A program made the position numbers and the translations under genes. 31,638 nucleotides of DNA from NCBI RefSeq assembly GCF_000006405.1, contig NW_003215631.1, forward strand, positions 287,266 through 318,903, in the 5' to 3' direction. Of this stretch, positions 21,225-31,638 are shown one piece after another. The DNA is from Perkinsus marinus ATCC 50983 (Eukaryota > Perkinsozoa > Perkinsida > Perkinsidae). The notes beneath the pieces are model-generated. The model ran no database searches. It saw only the letters and a list, made by a program, of their open reading frames with translations, and was not told the origin of the DNA. Position 1 is the stretch's first letter, and each line of letters starts with the position of its first letter.

Positions 21225-22159
21225 CTGCTTGTCAATTCAAATCCCTCATGCATGTTTGACTTCTCCCAAGTGATATGCTAACCAATTGTTCTAGAGAGCG
21301 AATGATAATCTAACAAAATGGTGGGACTGATCACGCAGCACAAGTCATTGAACACTGAACATATGTTTATGATCAATAAACAGGAAGCGGCTCATTGATT
21401 ACGACCCACCAACGTCACGTGAGAAACGACATGCAAATCTAGCGCTGTGCTCGGCTACTCCCAAGAATTCCACAAAAAGCCTGAATCAGGGATCGAACCT
21501 GCGAGGTTCACGGATGAATGCGTGCTTCCCTTGTTCGTCATGAGGGTCTATCACAGACGGTCTATTCGCGAAAACTATCAACTACCCGCGACACGAATTT
21601 TTTGGCAACTGTCGCCACAGGTATCATTGAAATGCCGATGGAATAACTCAGTGACTGCCGCGTACTGCTAGCCTTCGAACACCGCTTTGATGTGGATCGC
21701 TAGACAGATACAAGTTCTTGGTACAGGAATGCGGGAAAGGTAAAAACACACAACCCTCACGGTCCTGATAGCATGGATGTTGGTGCTCCTCCGTGCCACA
21801 TGAAAGTTCGAATGATGCGAAGCAGTTAAGGGCCGTATCATCGGACAGTTGGTGCCAATGGTCACCATTCAGATGTCTTAGTGAACCACGTACACTAGCC
21901 ACTCCCTCTCTAAACTCGTCTAGCCTCAGATCCGAGTTGGAAAGTCATCCTCAAGGAATTGAAATTGAGCGAAATCACACCCCGATACGAACCCCTCCGA
22001 GGCATGTGCTGACAAGGCAGTTACTAGCGCATTGACTAACCAATAAACCTCCCCTCATCACTGAGATAACTCAACACATGCACTCGTCGTTTTAGCCGCG
22101 AAACCAAATCACGACACTACCGGCAGCTGCTACGAGTGGCAATCAACACTATCTGTTGT
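21225..22159. other. Unassigned stretch of about 0.9 kb
   Basis: Several short frames on both strands, none joined to a recognised protein. The sequence GGGATCGAACC at 21489-21499 resembles a tRNA B box on the minus strand, but no matching acceptor stem is present. Otherwise nothing seen. Confidence 0.35.
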
Positions 22160-22951
22160 TTATTCCTCATCATCATCACCACCAGCGTTAGCGGCGTTGC
22201 GCCTCTTTACGCGACCAGGGCGTCCGCCTCCGAAGGGCGAGGTGAGGGCGAAGTCAACGTGCTTCTCAGAGTCAAGACGGACCATGAAGGAAGGAACGTC
22301 ACAGATCTGCTTGCCAACCCTGAGAGAAAGAACGATAAAGATGACACTGCCCGATGAATCCGAAGCCTACCTGATGTGTCTCTGCTTGATGAGGACACGA
22401 GCATGATGGACACTCTTAGCAAGACCGAGTTTGAAGACCTTAGTCTGCAGACGTCTCTCGAGCATCTTGTTGACAGTCAAGGCAAGAACATAATCGAGCT
22501 TGCGCTCGTCCTCACCAAGAAGACCCAAACGAACCAAACGACGAAGCAAAGCCTCACCCTGGAAGACGCGGGTCTCATCGTTCTCGTCGAGGGTCAACAA
22601 ATGCCTAACACAAAAGAAGATATACGATAGAGATTACTGCGAATCAAACGATGGACCTCCCAGATACTACCTAGCGGCGGCACGGATCTTAGAAAGAGTG
22701 TACTGCACACGCCAAAGCTCGCGCTTGTTCTTCAAGCCGTACTCGCCGACAATCTGAAGCTCAGAGTCGATACGAGCCTTCTCGAAGGGGCGACGAGGGG
22801 TATTGGCAGTCTTTGAGTCTGAAAAGTTAATGATACACCGGACGTCCCCTCAACGAGATGCCGAGATATGCTCGAGGTCCGCAGCTCCACATCGATGGAC
22901 GCATCCTTGTCCCTATCCCTTATTACAGTTTCGGTAGGATTTGATTCCCAT
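22160..22951 (-). CDS. RPS9: 40S ribosomal protein S9 (uS4)
   Basis: Four exons (22951-22927, 22818-22671, 22604-22371, 22319-22160), all in phase, 188 aa, a normal length for eukaryotic S9. The N-terminus [20 protein letters not shown] is split after codon 8 by a 108-base intron. Then come IGEYG-type [40 protein letters not shown], and the S4 RNA-binding segment ([31 protein letters not shown]). It ends with [18 protein letters not shown] and an acidic tail. It is part of the small ribosomal subunit head/shoulder, where uS4 contacts the mRNA entry site. Codon choice is strongly biased to C- and T-ending codons, as expected of a highly expressed gene. It diverges from the FAM136A gene, and the two starts are 224 bases apart. 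Confidence 0.97.
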
Positions 22952-23175
22952 GGCTGCTGCGGCGTGAAGTAGGCCTCCGTGAGGCTTCGAGCCGGCTATC
23001 GATCAGCCGATCGATGCTTTTTCCGATACGCGCGCGCCCGACTGATCGACCCCGTGGTCGTTGAACAGTTTTTTTTTCTCGAGTCAATTCGGAGGTCATG
23101 TCACTGGGGGTAATGGACTTGTGGTTAATTTCTCACGGGCTGGCAGTCGTCCTTATTGCGTGTTTCTCTATATCC
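22952..23175. promoter_or_regulatory. Shared divergent control region (RPS9 / FAM136A)
   Basis: Lies between the two divergent start codons. It contains clustered short palindromes around 22994-23052 (GGCTATCGATCAGCCGATCGATGC, ACGCGCGCGCCC, CTGATCGACC) and a T tract at 23068-23076. No TATA box is evident. Calling it a bidirectional promoter is inferred from gene layout alone. Confidence 0.45.
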
Positions 23176-24030
23176 ATGACTGACGAGTTCCGCAACGCCC
23201 AGAGCGAGCTGAACGCCAAAGTCGAGAAGATGTCCGATCTCATCCAAATCCGCCTTCTCAAGGTCGGTCGTAAAGTAGCCGCTCAAACACTCAAATGTAC
23301 TGTCGCGCTCGCTAGTTTATTTGAACATCGCAGACTTTAGGTTTCGATACCAATGGTGATGACTATAAGGCTGTTGAACGATGCCAGCAGGACGCGGCTC
23401 AGCCTGCGATGAAGTAATTACTCGTCATTGACTCGTCTCTGTTACTATTGTTGTGGTTAGGCTCCAACAGGAGCTTCAACATGATTCACAAGCGGTCAGC
23501 AACATGATACAGTCCTGCGTCAACGCGTGCATGCCAGCTAGCGGCAGCAATTCTGAGGTGATTTGCTAGATTTGTGCATTTCGGTTATACCAAGATCCTC
23601 GCTATCGCATGGGCGTTTCTTATTCTTTCGCGACCGTGTGGTCTACGACTCAGAGCACGTTCCTTTGTTATCATCATATTTTGGTGAATCGATGAGACGG
23701 CTTATTACAGAAGCTGGATTCACTTGCGTATTAGCCATGAAATCACTATCGCTCTTGTGATGGGCTGCGCTTCCCTGGGAAGGGTGTGGAGTGCGTTGAC
23801 TCATTATACTCAGCGTTGTTTATTCGCATACCGTTCGTTTAGCGGAGCGCTTCTCTCGCATGATAACAGTTCGCGCCTCATTTCAGCTGATGGCGAATCC
23901 AGAGACGCGCAAGGCAGTCGAGGCCGAGTTTGACCGTTGTGCCGCTAAGTGTGTCCGAGACGCAATGCCGAAGTTCGACCAGCTTGAAAAGACTAGTCTA
24001 GCGAGCATTGATCGCGTGGCTAAGGAGTAA
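23176..24030 (+). CDS. FAM136A: FAM136A-like twin CX3C protein
   Basis: Four exons (23176-23262, 23334-23413, 23461-23557, 23887-24030) in phase, 135 aa, close to the 138 aa of human FAM136A. Exon 1 gives MTDEFRNAQSELNAKVEKMS; later parts are YKAVERCQQDAAQPAMK, IQSCVNACMPASG and ETRKAVEAEFDRCAAKCVRD. The CVNAC and CAAKC pairs are the CX3C motifs typical of small proteins imported into the mitochondrial intermembrane space. The family is linked to mitochondrial protein homeostasis. An in-frame ATG at 23098 would add a hydrophobic 26-residue leader, but I prefer 23176 because the family begins near there. The last intron is 329 bases, the others 47-71. Confidence 0.88.
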
Positions 24031-24889
24031 GACCTATCGTTTCGCCTTAAAAAGATGAAGATTGTTTGGATGATACCCCGATTATTGTTGGTCAATTTGT
24101 TTCAAGTACGGCACAAGTCCGACTCCTCGCCTCCCGATTGGTATCGATCGGATAGGCTCTTGTCGATTAGGTAGCTTCTGCGTGTAATCGAGACCTCGCA
24201 TCAAAAATTCGCCACAGATTGTCGATGTACTCACGTTACTTGCTATCTGTTGGATGAGTGTCGCGAAGGTCGACAATGGTATGCTGATGCCTCTGGGTTA
24301 TTATCATTGATTCATAGTGTTATGACTAGACCTCCGAATACGTCGATTCTCCATGTTTCAGTGAATCAGCTGTATGGCCACTGGCCAGTTCCTTCATGCT
24401 GCTTAAGGTATAGTTTTTTTCACATTACGAACAGGCATTTACCATCTCCTGCTTTTCCATGTTCGCTTATTTGAGAAACACGCTGGCTTGATACGGCAAA
24501 GATAGAAATGGAATCTATCTCCGCACATGGAGATAGAAACAATACGTCGGCAAGAAATCTCGCAACCACGAGATATGAACAGCCAATCATTGCCAATGCG
24601 CATGAACCACGGAAATCTGTTAACTGAAATTCAACAGGTGGATGAGATATCTCCTGCACGTCGGAATACCTGTAGTGTATGCTACACCGCAACACAAAGA
24701 TATTTCCCTATAATGCGCTCATTAACTCTGCACACACGTGCTCGGTACAAATGAGGCTGCTGTCACTGAGCAGAATTGCCAAAAGGAATTTATGAGATTA
24801 TGCTTGTAAACTATTTCCGTGGGCCTTTTTTGGGATATGGAGCCGGCTCTCATATTGTTTCTGCTGTTGGGTTTAGTGTCGTCTCTCAC
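24031..24889. other. Unassigned stretch of about 0.9 kb
   Basis: Frames on both strands are short and do not join. It contains one perfect hairpin (24514-24537). The formin gene or an unrelated gene may have 3' exons here, but I cannot show it. Confidence 0.3.
24514..24537. repeat. Perfect 9-bp hairpin
   Basis: TCTATCTCC, loop GCACAT, GGAGATAGA. It lies outside any confident gene. Not followed by a T run in either direction, so not a typical terminator. Confidence 0.55.
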
Positions 24890-25026
24890 TCTACGATCGA
24901 CGAACTGGTCGTACGTTCGCTCCTCCAGCATATCAATTCCAAGTTGTTCTCTCAGGATTAGATCGTTCGCGTCCTTGTCTGTCAATTCCCATTCATGACG
25001 AGCCAATTCCTGCCGTCGCGTAAGTT
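24890..25026 (-). CDS. Charged helical exon, possible formin tail
   Basis: A minus-strand exon-like block bounded by an acceptor (CTTTTCCAG) and a donor (GTGAGA), reading LTRRQELARHEWELTDKDAN followed by LREQLGIDMLEERTYDQF. It is a strongly charged helix. Formins often carry such a region, including the DAD, after FH2, and it lies just downstream of the formin FH2 exons on the same strand. A join in phase to the FH2 end was not found, so it may belong to another gene. Confidence 0.35.
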
Positions 25027-25220
25027 CTGGAAAAGTTGTGGATCGAACGGGTTGTGGACATGACCATCATGGCCTACCAGATACTGTGGAGCGGACAATC
25101 ATGACATGCAGGGTCTATGCGGTTGTTACATAACGCTTTCTTCCATACAATACTCCCGATAACACAAAACAAATTCCAGAGCATGCTTCATCGCCATCAG
25201 CATCATTTCAGGTATTAATT

Positions 25221-28200
25221 CTAATCCATTGCAGCATAATTTCCAACTAATAGGATGAACTTCTTCATCAAATCGAAAAATTCGTCTGATTTCTCGGCCA
25301 TTGGAGTCTCGTTCCTCACACAGAAATACTGCAGAGTTAACTTCCAGTTCATCATCGTCTTCTTGAGGCGCTCCTGTAAGCAACAAAATGGATGATCGGG
25401 TGAGGTGATTGACGCTTGCGCTCACCTGCAGTTCATCTGTCTTCTTGATACCGTCTTCGATCAATGGGATAACTTCCTTCTCATAATTCGGTTGTTGCCT
25501 ATAGAGTCGATCACAGAAGCAGGTTCCCGCGAATTCACCTCAAACGTTCCAACAGAGTCTTCGCTTTTCTCGATAGCTCAGCAATGCGTTTCACGTCGTT
25601 CTCGACCTCCTTGATGTCCGGAATCTGAGCAATGGTATTGATCATCGGAAATTTCGACGACGAATAAGCCGGCCCGTACCTTCGTTTTCGGATTGGTCAC
25701 CGGGGTCAGCAACTTAGTGAACATTGAAATCATGCTCGGCGATCGACCTGGCATGAATGATACGCGAGCTTTCTCTCATCTGCCGATTCATCAAAAGAAA
25801 CATGGAAGGGAAAACGGCTGGTTCGTTGAGGACTTTGGGGCTAAATGTGAAACTGAGCGTGGGATTCGGCTCACAAACCATTCCATGTTGCAGAGTACTC
25901 TTTTCGAGAAAGATTGGGCTAGATTCCTGATATTGATATCATGTGGTGTAGTCGCTGTTCTCCGCGACATCCACAGTGACGATGATATTTGTAACGAGTA
26001 ATCAGGCCGAGGAACCGCATTCGAGTGTAATGATAAATTCAGGACGCATCCTTTTCATCTGGACACTGCGGGGAGGGTAAAAGGAGAATAGCTTCCCGTA
26101 TCGGGTACTCAACGCCGAATATTTGATCACCCACCGTTTTTCTTCTTCCAAGTTTGTACACAATATCTCAGCAAGGTCATCGTGGGATCACAGGGACTGC
26201 GGACACTGTCGAACTTCAGGAGAGAATCGATACTGAGGATCTGATAACAAGTTTCATGAGGATTAATATCGACCGGAGTGAATACCTCTGCCCCGCCTCT
26301 CGCTGTATTAGCATTTACTCTGTTGCCGATCGATAGCATCACTCTGAAATAATTTACTACGAAAGCCATTCATCTTTAGGTTATTTCATGAAAACGACGT
26401 GCATGGTCTCTGGATCTCTCTTTCACAGCTCACAATGACTGACTCACCTGACCAGATCCACCAATTCTCTGGACTCTCTCAGTCCAGTGCACGCGGCATC
26501 CAAAGCATCTAGCTGTTTGCTGACATCCACCAGAAGACCATCCCTGTGAACAACAGATCGCGATCATGTCTCGTAGACTACCTCAAGTTCGATGAGATCA
26601 CACACCGACTCACCGGACGTTCGCCCCAAATGCCCATGCTGTCAACACACTTTGGGCATCATCGGCGGTCGATAAAGCCACGAGATACTGTTCCGGTGTA
26701 TCCCATTGGGCTTGAGTCTGAGCAGAGCGAAAAACTAATCCTCAAGATTAATAAGATTCGCCTGAACTCCCTCTTGAAGGCTCCTGGTCTCCATCGCCGC
26801 CAGCTCTTCCACAAAATCTGGCGTGGGCACTTCATCCGCAAGCATACTCAGCTGAGTACCTGACACGAGTAGGACCTCCACGGTGATTTCCGGATCCCTA
26901 AACAGCTCTCTCCCTCACCTGTGAGTGCCGCGACATTCCCCGATGCTATAATTTTCACCAGCTCATCGGGTTCAGGCAGAGGTCGGAAAGCGATGGCTAA
27001 CATCTGCCAAAATAATCGGTACTTCTCCCATAGAACGGATTCAAAATCGAATATCCAACCGAGCAAGCCCGGTACGACGCATAACATCATATTTTCATAG
27101 GCTTACGTGAGAGCGTTTGTCATCCAGGAGTTTGAGAACCTTCCGCCCGTGACGAGGCGGTGCGGCGACTGATCGATTACCGACCGACTTTCCAGCCACT
27201 TTGCTTGCATTCTGTCCGAACCTAGACCGGTATGTTTAAAGCTCGCTAAGGACCCCCTGCAATAGTTTCACATCGTCTGCAATTCATCCTCATGTACGAA
27301 TTCAGCGCACCACGGTATCGTATCTTCGTCGATCATCTTGCAATTCTGAAACAGCAGGGGGCGAACTACAGAACCGATCAGCTTCAAACTGGAGAGTTCT
27401 ACCTGTTTGACACTTTTCCAGAAGTTATTCTCGAGTCTCTCCCGTGGACCTAAGGTACGACATTAGAATCTCAAAGTTAGCTTGGGCAGAGCTTACCCAT
27501 CGGGACGCTCGTCCAAAAGAGAGGTCGAAGGGGTGCGACTGGCGGTCCCATTTTAATTGGCGCTTTCAGCGGAAGCGGAGATTTACCTATTGAACGCTTC
27601 CTATGAGACTGGGCCGAGATCCCTGTTGATTCACCAGTTTTCATTCCTGGTGGGCTGGGGAAAGGCGCTTTTCCCTTTCCTACTGCCAAGGGAGGCGGTG
27701 GTGCCTAGAGGGAACTCCAGATTGCTCCTCACATCGATTAGTTCACCTTTCCTTTCCCCATCATCGATGGTAAACCGATCGGCGGAGAACCTTTGGCTGT
27801 GGGAGCCGGGGGTGGCGGCGAAGGAATATCTGATGAACATAAAAATGCGTAAAAAGAAAAAACCAACGGAAAGAACCGAACCTTCCAACTCACGTTGTGG
27901 CGAAGCAGTCACGGTATTCGGCGGGGAAGGGTTCACTGTCGGGGATTCTCCCTCAGGTTTGCTATCACTATCGTTTTGATTGTCACCAGCGCCAACCTCT
28001 CCCTCGGTTTCCTCGGCGACTTCCAGCTCTTCGCACTCTTGGCCGCCTTCAACCTGCAGTGCCACAGATTCCCAAGATCGTTGATATGCACTCACTTCGC
28101 TCTCCGGCTGAGACTCTTCTACACTCGAATACACATGACCAAAACTGTGATATTTCTGTAACGCTCTCGCCATAGTCAGGGAAGGACGATAAACCTCATC

Positions 28201-28234
28201 ATCGTCCGCATCGGCACAGCTTAGAGCTTGCGAC
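25221..28234 (-). CDS. Formin (FH1-FH2 actin nucleator)
   Basis: Main exons read downward: 28234-27894, 27829-27747, 27704-27635, 27586-27497, 27449-27403, 27345-27272, 27203-27107, 27003-26919, 26859-~26738, 26717-26614, 26543-26448, 26344-26287, from 26240, then exons from 25624 and 25373 to the TAG at 25221. The N-terminus is acidic (CEELEVAEETEGEVGAGDN). FH1 is proline-rich (IPSPPPPAPTAKGSPP, APPPPLAVGKGKAPFPSPP). FH2 starts LRPLFWTSV and continues LKLLDDKRSHMLAIAF, PEQYLVALSTADDAQSV, the GN signature LSIGNRVNANTARGGAE, and LTLQYFCVRNETPMAEKSDE near the end. FH2 dimers nucleate and cap actin filaments; FH1 binds profilin-actin. An upstream exon starting at 28477 (MGILRYSWSLAAQNPDG) may be the true start. 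Apart from the join at 26718-26737, phases agree across the exons checked. Confidence 0.88.
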
Positions 28235-28608
28235 CTGACAATTCACGAGCGTTCCTGAGTCCCGAAAAATTCCTACATCCACTGTTAAAATTTCCCTCAA
28301 GACATGTAATAGTCAACATGACATAACCTCTATATTTTAGCGCGTACTCTCAAGGAATTCAATAATTCTCAATTCTCCTCAGAGGAAGAGAACAGGTAGT
28401 ACTTTTTCGATGGGTCCAAAACGAGACCCATCCGGATTCTGAGCCGCCAGACTCCACGAATAACGCAGAATGCCCATTCGGCGATCCTATTCAATTCAAT
28501 CTGTCTTACATTTTCCTCCTCTTCGCCTCGAGTTCATCATCCCCTGTAGTGGAGCGGTTGGGTCGATTTGCTATGATACTCGCTAAGGACTCTGTAGGGA
28601 GAATTCGC
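28235..28608. other. Likely 5' end of formin and 3' end of the next gene
   Basis: A minus-strand ATG at 28475-28477 opens MGILRYSWSLAAQNPDGSRF up to a GT donor; it looks like a first exon for the formin, but an intermediate exon would be needed for phase. Further up, a frame ending at 28506 (GDDELEAKRRKM) may be an alternative C-terminus of the gene that otherwise stops at 28609. Confidence 0.4.
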
Positions 28609-30289
28609 TCACAAGAAGTCGTACAAGATGAGATTCGCATACATGTACCAATCGCCGACGTGAAGTTGAGAGAAATGAATCGAAATTTGCAGAATGTGGG
28701 AATTAACATTTTTGCCAAGAACGTTCTCATGAAAATAACGGGAACGAGCGTCATTCCTGTATGCTACAAAGCCAACTGTTCCACAATAGAACCTACCATG
28801 ATCAATCCGGCTTGCCAAAGGACCGATGTTAGAACCAATCAGACTTGCTTTGGGTAGGAGAGGCGGCAGACTCATTATCTGATCTCACCCGTGGATACCA
28901 CTCTTCTTCCAAATCGCCTACGCTCGATCGACTGCTACACTCAACTCCGTCAATGTCTCCCGCCAAATCGTCTGATTCTGCTATTGAGGATCGCCAAGGT
29001 TCAATTGGAGGCTTTGAACTACCACTCTGATCAACAAATTCAACCCAGACTTTACCCGAGAGTCTCGGGCCGAGACGCCTACCTTCTCATACGCTGAGCC
29101 TCTGGAATCTTCCTGCCCTTCTTCGATCGTCTCCAGGCCTCCCAAAGCACCGCACCTCGCTGGGTCTTTCGGACTCAGGTCGGCGTCAGAGAATCTTGGT
29201 CCTTGAGTTGTGATAGACTAAATCACAGGAGTCAAAGTATGAAATTGTATACGCCGAATGAATCATAGAGATAAGAAACTAGCGTCAAGTATGAGAACTT
29301 CAGGAGATGGAACCGCATATCCCAGAAAGATGGAGAAGATCGACAAGGCCAGAGACTTACATATCTTCCCTCCATCGTGTCGCGCCGGAAATCGATCTAA
29401 GGTGCGATTACACAGAGACTCAAATCACCGCATTACATTGGAAAGTAAGCTGTTGTTATTCTCGTCATTCGCGATCTTCGCCGGTACGGTATAAACTGAG
29501 TCCCGAGTGAAGTCAATCTTCTCTCCCATCGCAAGGCTCTGCTCTCGATAAGCCAAAGGATTGTCTGGAGAAAAGACAGTAAAACTCCCAATAGAAGTGA
29601 TGAACAAACACTGAGGGAAAGCCCATGTGCAAGGTCAATTCCGACCTTCAACGTCATCTTGAAAATACGAAGAATCTGCGACTCTTTCGCTCATATTCTC
29701 ACGACACCAAGCGAACAGTCGAACAATTCTCAAAACGAAACCGTTCACAAATACCTTCAGGAATCGATATGGGGGCGGCCATGGCAACCTTCGGACGAGG
29801 GGTACGACGAGTTCTCGAGCTCGAAGGAAGCGACATTAAGGGAAGGCACGCACTTCTTGATAGCAGTCGAGAAATGTCCAACCAAAATTGCACTCATCGA
29901 AATTCGCGTCCCATCAAGAACACTCAAACAATGTAAGTCGTGAAGGAATTGGCATAAGTTCTGGTGTCTGCAACAGTTTCAAATCACTGTGAAAGAACGA
30001 TGTCTACAAAAGATATCACACCGAGGAAACCGCCGAGAAACGGCCGCAATAGACAATTCAATCACCCTAGATCTACGAATCTTGCGTCTTCCTCAACTAT
30101 CTCGAGTACTATCACTCTAACCCCGCAGTCAGTGCTATAGTATCTTCCACTCGAAATACTCGTCGATCACCCCAAAATAATCGCATCAGCCTCTAGCGCA
30201 CATTCGCCCACGCGTCCATCGATATTCCAAGTCGACGAGACATCAACAGCAACGATCACCGGGGCCAAGCAGCATAACTCATAACGCAT
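28609..30289 (-). CDS. Uncharacterised protein with acidic Ser-rich tail
   Basis: Eight exons: 30289-30171, 30134-30066, 29967-29789, 29564-29437, 29396-29361, 29217-29083, 29026-28836, 28756-28609. Every phase agrees, giving 334 aa. It starts MRYELCCLAPVIVAVDVSST followed by DGRVGECALEADAIILG, and the next exon reads VRVIVLEIVEEDARFVDLG. The alternating hydrophobic strands suggest a compact alpha/beta N-terminal fold. The second half is acidic and rich in Ser, Pro and Glu (LETIEEGQEDSRGSAYEK, ESDDLAGDIDGVE, SSVGDLEEEWYPR) and looks disordered. I do not recognise the family. The 3' end is least sure: the stop at 28609-28611 is the simplest reading, but a later exon ending at 28506 is possible. 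Confidence 0.6.
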
Positions 30290-30546
30290 TCACAGACCAG
30301 TTTATTCACTCTCGCCACATTGAAACACTAAACTGAAAGACACTAATATCGGTGATGGTCAACACACACCACGACAGCCTACTAGAGTAGACAGATTTAC
30401 TTCTCACGATCGAAGCCGCCACGATCTCTCGACCAATCAAAGCATTCGCAGCGGAGATTACCATCATGTGAACAACATGAACGCAACAACACTCCAAGCG
30501 AACATCAAACACATGCGAACACGGAGAAGATCTTTCGGGCCACACT
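30290..30546. other. Intergenic, head-to-tail spacer
   Basis: Lies between two minus-strand genes. It has short frames only, and none is supported. Expected to hold the promoter of the 30289 gene and the 3' UTR of its neighbour. Confidence 0.4.
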
Positions 30547-31335
30547 CTATTGTTTGTATTTCCTTGCGAGATCCATTGCTTCATTCATCTGACCGGCGAT
30601 GAAACTGCCAATCCAGGCTCCCCCAGGTTGGTGACCCGGGGGAGGATTTTGTTCGATGAAATCGAATAACTTGGAGCAAGACTCGAGAGTCATGTGCTCT
30701 TTCAAAATTTTATCTATGGTGGAGGTCACGTAAGCGAAAGCATTGACGCTCGCAAATTGGGGTAGCAACTCCTTGTACGGTCCTGCGACCTGCTCTCTGC
30801 GTGATCCATCCACGAACTCGAACATCGCATCTCCCTTGTTATATTTCCTGCAAGAAATGAGGGAGAAATACGACCGGACAAGCGTCCATTAAGGGTGCGT
30901 ATCACCAGAAAGTTGAGGTCCTCTGTGATTCACTCGCGCTCCATTCCACGCGATAATAATCCTCAGTACGGCCAAGTGACAGTAAGCCATCTACGTATTG
31001 AGCGAAGCATTGATTGGTGAAGGCGCTCACCTGCGATGAGTAGAAATATCCGTAACGAGAACCAATGCTACCAAAATTTACCTTCCGAGTAAGACCAGTA
31101 ATTTTCGACGTTGTCTTAGTCAACTCCGACATCTGACTGACCACATCGGCCATCTGCCGTTCCAGACGATCAAGCCGATCCTCTACCGAAGGATCACTCT
31201 AATAAGCAAATGTCGGAATAGAATAGCAGATCACGCTACTCTCTCGACCACCTTAGCTCTGGAGAACGTCTGCATGGCCAATGCTGAAGATAAAGTAAAC
31301 AATAAAGTCACGATGCCGGGAGCAAAGGAGACCAT
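30547..31335 (-). CDS. Secreted coiled-coil protein, unknown family
   Basis: Three exons (31335-31252, 31198-30906, 30847-30547), all in phase, 225 aa, complete. The first exon is a classic signal peptide (MVSFAPGIVTLLFTLSSALA) with likely cleavage after ALA. The second begins with a coiled-coil heptad stretch (SVEDRLDRLERQMADVVSQM), then FGSIGSRYGYFYSSQVSAF. The third gives FEFVDGSRREQVAGPYKELL, then LKEHMTLESCSKLFDFIEQN, and ends NEAMDLARKYKQ. There is no second hydrophobic span, so the product should be secreted or lumenal. No known enzyme or adhesion domain was recognised. It looks lineage-specific. Introns are 53 and 58 bases. Confidence 0.8.
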
Positions 31336-31638
31336 TGCACAGATGAAACAGTACCAAAACTGGATTCTCTAACATGCTCATAGGGACAACATACAACATA
31401 CACAATTTCGTTCACCCGATAAGAACTTGTGTTCTCAACAAGCCCGGTCCAGTGAGGAGTATCTCAACGCTCAATCATCTACTAATCACAGCATTATCAA
31501 GCTGATCATTGGCAAAGCCTCAGCATCGAGCTACGGAAAGTCTTTTGAAGATTGGAATTCGAATTTCGCGCTAATTAAGCATCAGGGACGGGCGGGAACT
31601 CCGCCGCGCGCGAAACCAAATTTCCCCATCAAATGTAG
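31336..31638. other. Upstream region of the secreted coiled-coil gene
   Basis: No gene seen. The last 60 bases are GC-rich (CAGGGACGGGCGGGAACTCC and CGCCGCGCGCGAAACC), unlike the AT-leaning stretch before it. It may be a promoter. Confidence 0.35.

Noticed and set aside
21470-21560. Minus-strand tRNA suggested by a B-box-like GGTTCGATCCC
   Set aside because: The T stem has a mismatch, and no 5' strand complementary to the putative acceptor 3' strand (TTCAGGC) exists at the right distance; there is no convincing A box.
26546-26863. Plus-strand frame of about 105 residues
   Set aside because: It covers formin FH2 exons on the opposite strand, which match the domain clearly.
28549-28857. Plus-strand gene of about 100 residues starting MERLGRFAMILAK
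   Set aside because: The minus strand carries phase-matched exons of the 28609-30289 gene across most of it, so the plus frame is not supported.
29659-29943. Plus-strand gene reading WGRPWQPSDEGYDEF...
   Set aside because: It lies opposite a minus-strand exon that joins in phase to seven others; it is the antisense shadow.
30171-30289. NAD(P)H-hydrate epimerase (YjeF_N), from AVDVSSTWNIDG resembling the family's DIPSGWD motif
   Set aside because: The Pro-Ser-Gly core is missing and the following exons do not match the family, so the likeness is too weak to name.

Overview
The window looks like compact nuclear DNA from a protist, most likely an alveolate of the Perkinsus / perkinsozoan type. 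This is inferred from style: very many short GT-AG introns (mostly about 36-160 bases), genes packed on both strands with gaps of a few hundred bases, a Mei2-type RNA-binding protein next to an ankyrin/helical-repeat protein, and several small secreted or single-pass proteins of no known family. No sequence search was possible, so the organism is an inference. Gene models were built by hand: I looked for protein-like frames, joined them at GT...AG sites, and accepted a join only when the codon phase matched on both sides. Because of the introns, uninterrupted open frames here are mostly fragments of genes.

Left part (1-13 kb). A Mei2-like RNA-binding protein enters from the left edge (+, ends 930). 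A 19-exon ankyrin-repeat plus helical-repeat protein with a lysine-rich tail follows (+, 1896-5327). The NEDD8-conjugating enzyme UBC12 lies tail-to-tail with it (-, 5941-7548). Next come a short zinc-finger-like frame (+, ~7897-8190), a 13-exon protein of unknown function with a PH-like stretch (+, 8882-11557), and a secreted type I membrane protein (+, 11812-13051).

Middle (13.5-21 kb). Poly(ADP-ribose) glycohydrolase (PARG) is on the minus strand (13505-17031) with the catalytic GGG...QEE signature intact. One of its introns holds a 67-base near-perfect foldback, and its 5' splice site sits inside a second palindrome. Upstream are an alpha/alpha-barrel (six-hairpin glycosidase-like) protein with one frame break at a TG repeat (-, 17807-19226) and a His-rich single-pass membrane protein (-, 19694-20797).

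Right part (21-31.6 kb). Ribosomal protein S9 (-, 22160-22951) and a FAM136A twin-CX3C protein (+, 23176-24030) are divergent and share a 224-base control region. A formin with FH1 and FH2 domains (-, 25221 to at least 28234), an uncharacterised acidic-tailed protein (-, 28609-30289) and a secreted coiled-coil protein (-, 30547-31335) finish the window.

The genes do not form one pathway. They mix housekeeping functions (translation, neddylation, PAR turnover, actin assembly, mitochondrial biogenesis) with lineage-specific surface or secreted proteins. I saw no rRNA, tRNA, CRISPR, retroelement or complete transposon. The strongest unusual signal is the palindromic PARG intron.
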